Part shown: piece by piece, positions 59,401 through 64,000 of the stretch
Position numbering within the stretch: the first letter of the stretch is position 1
Layout: each line of letters starts with the position of its first letter
Assembly: GCA_003116995.1 (NCBI GenBank)
Contig: BDSL01000001.1
Coordinates: forward strand, 1,550,001-1,614,000
DNA from: Yamagishiella unicocca
Lineage: Eukaryota; Chlorophyta; Chlorophyceae; Chlamydomonadales; Volvocaceae
Direction of reading: 5' to 3'
DNA length: 64,000 bases
Position numbers and translations under genes: made by a program
Notes under the pieces: model-generated
Databases searched by the model: none
What the model was told of the DNA's origin: nothing
Seen by the model: only the letters and a program-made list of their open reading frames with translations

Positions 59401-60769
59401 CGCAAAGGTACGATTCGGGGCGGGGAGTTTTGCTTTTGCTAGGTTGACAGGCGGCCCGGCCGTCGCACCTGGCAGCTGGTGGCACCAACGACCGGTACCG
59501 GTGCCTGCGCTGCGTTGCAGATCATTGATTTCGGCCTGGCTCGCGTCAAGACAACAAGCGCCATCAACACCAAAGCCACGGAGGTCGGCTCCATCGGCTA
59601 CATGGCACCAGGTGAGCTGGAGTGGGAGCCGTTAACTGTCCATCCACTGAGTGGACAGCTCGGCGAGTGGGAAGTGACGGACGAGGGGCCGTGGCAGCTG
59701 CGGAGCCGGAGTGCGTATACACTGTGATACCCTCGGCATGTCGGTTTTTTCATTTCGGATCCTTCGGCGGCAGTTCCACCCAGCCCCTAGCACACTGCTA
59801 CCTCACCCGCGCACGCTACCGGCGGCTGCAGCCTTGGTGCGGTCGTCCAGGAAGTGAGCTCGTTCGGCGGGTGAACCTCCACAGCTGCGTTGCGCTGCGT
59901 TGACTAATCCGACTCCTTTTGTCTTGTTTGCAGAGTGCTTCACTTCCGAAGACGGCGTACTCACGGACAAGTGCGACACCGTGAGTGGCCGGGGGCAGGA
60001 TCAGGGCGGGGGGTCGCTGGGTCGCCGCCTTGGTCGCGGGTCGTGGCCACGGGTCGTGTGTCCACGTTAGTCCTGGCCGCGGGTCTGCTACCGGTTCATG
60101 ACGACGCAGATGTGAAGCCATCGAAGCCACTAACACCCAGCGCCTGGCGCCTCACGTCCTGTCGACGCACAACCACCTCCCACCCTTCCTTGCAGTGGTC
60201 GCTGGGAGTGGTGCTGTGGGAGATGGTGGCCAGAAAGCGGCCCTGGCCGGTGGGTAGGCTCGCGGCACTTGTAGGCTCGCGGCACCTGTAGGCTCGCGGC
60301 ACCCCCACATGCGTACCTGTCGCCCGGCAGAACGGGAATCAAAGCCGTCATAACTTGCTGCCATAACACGGACCTGGCAGAAACCTAACTTCCCTACCGG
60401 TGCTTTCGCCGAACCGGGCTCGAGATTGACTCCTTTACCTTGTCCTGGAATGCCTACCGCCATGAAGAGCTCCCTTTGCCTTCCAGTAACAACGTCCCCC
60501 TCCCCCGGGTCGTCCTTTTCGTCTTTCTCTCCCTCTCCCTCCCCCTCCCTCCAACCGCCAACAACCAGGGCGCCTCGCTGATTGAGTACTACCGTGAGGT
60601 CGTTGTCCGCAAGTCTCGGCTGCTGATCCCGCAGGACGACAACGTGTGTCCCATGGCGCTGCGCAAGCTAATCAGCAGCTGCTGGAACGACTCGCCCGAT
60701 GATCGGCCGTCCTGCGGCCACATTGTGGCTGAGCTCAGTCGCCTGCTCAAGTACTGCCCTCGGGATTGA
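56494..60769 (+). CDS. Serine/threonine protein kinase
   Basis: Eight exons: 56494-57229, 57567-57763, 58173-58470, 59361-59407, 59521-59611, 59934-59980, 60196-60249 and 60569-60769. They total 1671 nt, 556 aa, in phase. Residues 1-~280 are Ser/Thr/Pro-rich and probably disordered or regulatory. The kinase domain follows with every key motif: Gly loop LGRGVSGTVFKA, Lys311 in CAVK, HRDLKPANIL with the catalytic Asp411, DFGLAR with Asp429, APE (Glu457), and DTWSLGVVLWE. It ends with the Arg of DDRPSC, close to the C-terminus. The pattern suggests a tyrosine-kinase-like (TKL) plant/algal serine/threonine kinase. It is predicted catalytically active. Substrates and upstream signals are unknown. 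There is no transmembrane segment, so it should be soluble. Short exons 4, 6 and 7 each carry one motif. Confidence 0.9.
58719..58758 (+). repeat. 20-bp tandem duplication
   Basis: Two copies of cgctgtaacgcgcctgaccc (one difference) in kinase intron 3. Confidence 0.92.
58821..58879. repeat. Perfect palindrome and adjacent hairpin in kinase intron 3
   Basis: 58821-58840 is a perfect 20-bp palindrome (agagttacttaagtaactct). Twelve bases on, 58853-58879 can fold as attctg-g-cgggc / gca loop / gcccg-a-cagaat, with a single mismatched pair. Confidence 0.85.
59204..59255 (+). repeat. 26-bp tandem duplication
   Basis: Two copies beginning gcgatccgccactcacctcc with one difference, in kinase intron 3 upstream of the exon 4 acceptor. 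Confidence 0.93.
60254..60304 (+). repeat. 17-bp tandem repeat, 3 copies
   Basis: Three copies of gtaggctcgcggcac plus two variable bases. They start five bases inside kinase intron 7, immediately after the exon 7 donor. Confidence 0.95.
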
Positions 60770-63640
60770 CCCGCGGTGAGACGCCAGCTCCTGCGCTCCT
60801 CCCTTCTGGCAGTGGCAAATGGGAACACCGCTTCAGGCGGACGCGTCATGTACGGCAGACGCGTGAAGGCCGGCAGATGTGTATGTATGGGGGGGGGCAG
60901 GGCAGGTGGGGGCCCTCGTACACATTTTATTATGGTAGGGTGGGATCGGGCGGCCACCCGAATGTGAATGATGATGGGTTCTGGATTATGTTTTCCCTAG
61001 GGGCGGCGGAGTGGATGGGTGTGGGATTCCATCGAGGGACCGCCGAAACTGCAGGAACACGGTACACGCGGAATAGGCGTCAAGGTTTAATCAGGTGTGC
61101 GTGATGCGGGCTGCACGCATTGGACCTGGGTGGGGATCGGCGCAGGGGCAGGGGGGGCGGGGAAGTGACGGGTCTTGTGTGGGAAGTGGGGGGGCTGATC
61201 TCAGCCCTGGAAGCATGGTATGTTTGTTTGGCTGCTTACAGACTACCCGGCGTCTAGGCGGCAGGGCGGCAGCCGAGGGCACCGGTGCGGCAGCTGGCCA
61301 CGCCAAATAGCAGTGGAGCGCGGACCCGGGAGCATGCTCCGGGCGCCGACCCTCCTGCGGCATTCCGTCAGGGGTAGTTCCTTATGACTTATTCGAGTTA
61401 GCGTTGCGGCTCGGCATGCTGGTTTGCACTGTGGGGGCGAGATTGGTTTCAACATGGTAAACATTGCATTGGCACTAGAGCTGGATTTACGGTGTGCGAA
61501 GTGGCCAGTGTGCTTCGCCCTAATCGAAATTGCGCGGCTAATGGTCTGGTGTTTCTCGTTAATAAGTCCATGAATGGGTCTATCTACAACTGCCACTGCG
61601 AGCAACGGCTCTGCCGTACTGCGCGGAAGGCGCAATGGTACTGCTGGCCGGAGCATCGGCCGATGCTGCCCGGCCTCGCGCCGGTGCCGGGTACCTGGCA
61701 ATGTTAGGTGGCGTTGCACCTCGTAACCGGAGAGATCGGGCGGCTGTTACGCGCCCCAAGGATTTTGGCTGGATGGGGGGATATGGTTTGAAAATGTCGA
61801 CGACGTAGCAGACTGCTTGGCGGGAGATCGTATGGCCCACCTGGCGTCGTTCCGTGGGCACCTGCGGCGCCGATAACATACATTGGAGGGTTCCAAGTGA
61901 TATCTAGTTTGATTTACAAGCTGCATTCAATAATAGCGGTTGAATGGGGCTTTCTCTAGCGTTGTATTGGTGCAGTATCGGTGCAGAAACAGGTAACCCG
62001 GTTGGCTTCGAAAGGGCGCGCGGTTCTGTGCGTACGCCCTCACTCATGGGGCTCACTTCAAGAGGAGTAGGGCTTCGGTTCCTCGGCAACGTTGCAACAG
62101 GTCGTCGGGTAAGTCAGACCTGAAACGTAATGGGCCTTAGCAAGTGGGTGTACGTATCATGATATGGATACCCATATTTTGGTTCGAAGTGGACTGTCTG
62201 GATTCGAAAAGGCGTGTACGTCAGGGTACTTCTTGCGAAGTCACTACCCCGTTGGAGCTTTCAATTGTCATTTTTGGGGATGCTTCGTTTTCTTCCTTGT
62301 CGCTGTCGGTTTTGATGGTTTGGCTGCATCGCATGGGCTCGGCGATGTACCGGGTGATAATGAATGATACCTAACCTGCCTTTGATGCTTGGATCGGCTT
62401 GCTTCAAAATGATGCAGAACTGCTAAGGGCCCTCTGGGAGGGCTCGTTTCATGCGCCACGATACCCCACAATATTACTTTGATGATGGGTGCATCGCTTG
62501 GGCTATGTACTGAGGTACCGTGCGGTCCATCCGTGAGCAAATCCATAGCCGCAAACGGACTGGATCGGCCCTGCCAACAGCTCGAGCTGCGCTGATGGTG
62601 ATGGGGCACGCTAGCCCAGGCCATGCCCCGTGTATGCACATGCCGTGCGTCGTACTGGAGAAGGTGCACCTTCGTTCTGACTCTTGGATGTTGCGACTCC
62701 GGGATCCCCGTCACATGCTCGCTTGAGTGCCTTCCAAACTTGAGCTTAGTTGAGGTGTTGCAGCGGGCGTTCGCTTTCTTCGTGTGGAGTGTGCCACACG
62801 CTATCCGTTGATTGGGCCAGCACCCGGGAGCACCATAATTCATGAATTGCGATTGTGTACTCGATAAAGCTGTATCCGTCTTCGATGAAGTCTTCCGTCT
62901 TCCTCCTGTTGAAGTATGGCGCTTTGTCCGACAAGGCATGGGGCGCGCGGGCGGCGCAGAGCCGCTATCGTGCGGATTGTTCAGAAACTGGTGGCGTGGA
63001 GTAGGCTGTAATTTGGTAGGCTATCTTGTTTGTAGGATCTGCACTTTATGTAACAGAAAACGAATACTGGTAGAACTATGGGCCGCGGTCGGTGGTGCGA
63101 GTCCTGGCGAGAAGCCGCCCTCAGCCATCTCGCTGGGGTGTGACCGGAACGCAACCCGTTGTCCTCCTTCAGGCCGCGACCGTGATCTTCTTAGAGTTTA
63201 GCGACCCTTTGGAAGCGACATGAGGGGACCGCAAGCAGCACTTCGTGTCGTCATCCAGTGGACGTCAAGGATATGTCACTCGTACACTGGTACGACACAG
63301 CGCTATTAGCCCCACAGTTCTGCTGCAGCAGCGGCGGCGATCCCGGTGACCGGTAATGGTAGTTGGTGCGTTAAGGTGCGGTAGTCACGAGGAAGGTGGA
63401 GCCAGCTGCGGTCTTGCGGGGTCGGGCAGCAGGAGCTGTACACAACACGAAGAAAGAGAAACGAGCTGGCTAGCAGGGTGGGGAATCCCACTGGGGATAC
63501 TGGGGATGGTGGGCTTGGGGCATGAGGAGAAGGGAGGCAAGGACATTTCTGGCGTGTCTCAGGAGTGATATGCAGACTAGTCGTCACCCGGGCGCTGCAT
63601 ATGTGCTCGAAGGCCGCACCAGTTCAGGCTGTGAATGAGC

Positions 63641-63690
<50 letters not shown>

Positions 63691-64000
63691 GGGAGTGGCT
63701 ACGAGCACGGCACCACATGGCACGTGCTACCGTGCTGTAGTCGGTTGGCGTCTGGTGGCGCGATGCCTTCACAAGACTACTGCTATCTAACTAACACAGC
63801 GGGAGGTAGCCGCCTCAGCTGCCTTCCTCAGGCACCCTGCGCGTGTGCCAACATGTACGGCACCCCAGGCCTGATGCCTTCTATTCATGGCCTTGGCAAG
63901 GAATCTAGTCGCACGCTGGCAAGCGGCTTATCAATGCTACATAAGATTCGCGTCTTCTGTGCAATACCTGCTACAAATATGTTCGCGTCGTACGAAGGGT
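60770..64000. other. Kinase 3' UTR and unassigned region
   Basis: No recognisable gene in 3.2 kb. The first few hundred bases should be the kinase 3' UTR. A minus-strand frame at 62746-62934 has balanced composition (DFIEDGYSFIEYTIAIHEL) and could be an exon of something unknown. It has no family signature and no partner exon that I can place. The last kilobase holds a (TG)n tract. Confidence 0.45.
63642..63685 (+). repeat. (TG)n dinucleotide microsatellite
   Basis: About 22 uninterrupted TG units, followed by gcgtgtggg. Confidence 0.97.

Noticed and set aside
62268..62939. 223-residue minus-strand open frame
   Set aside because: His/Ser/Arg-rich with no motif and poor codon character. The overlapping frame at 62746-62934 looks more protein-like, and neither can be tied to a gene.

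Overview
This window is nuclear DNA from a green alga, most likely a volvocine chlorophyte close to Chlamydomonas, Gonium or Volvox. The evidence is GC-rich exons split by many short GT-AG introns, TGTAA-type poly(A) signals downstream of several stops, complete genes for two conserved ciliary proteins, and no bacterial-style operons. I assembled gene models by eye from splice sites, reading phase and remembered protein families. No alignment or database search was run. Exon coordinates are therefore predictions, but almost every model closes in phase over all its exons.

Layout, left to right. 119-1256 (+): 3' part of a DUF3082-type membrane protein. 2109-5915 (-): nine-exon 2OG-Fe(II) oxygenase-like gene. 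6771-8205 (+): small protein with an STI1/DP2 (Hip-like) chaperone motif. 8620-13536 (-): CFAP61/FAP61. 13934-29937 (+): 33-exon CEP290. 31199-32853 (-): PDX2, the glutaminase subunit of PLP synthase. 33089-34830 (-): PanE/ApbA-type reductase. 35304-37203 (-): UBC9-type SUMO E2. 37508-37973 (+): small, frame-disrupted ORF. 39182-42610 (-): cofactor-dependent phosphoglycerate mutase with a long C-terminal extension. 44962-51834 (+): unusually long cytochrome P450. 52706-54849 (-): F420-type NADP oxidoreductase-like protein. 56494-60769 (+): serine/threonine kinase. From 60770 to 64000 I recognise no gene.

The most coherent functional unit is the ciliary block. CFAP61 belongs to the calmodulin- and spoke-associated complex of the axoneme. 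CEP290 is a transition-zone protein. They are transcribed head to head from about 400 bp of shared intergenic DNA. The other genes are housekeeping or metabolic (vitamin B6, SUMOylation, glycolysis, redox) and show no obvious common pathway.

The main oddities are six probable GC-AG introns, an exact copy of the 18S rRNA 5' end inside a UBC9 intron, the phosphoglycerate mutase extension, the P450 with a secretory-type N-terminal domain plus an insertion before the heme loop, and short tandem duplications confined to introns.
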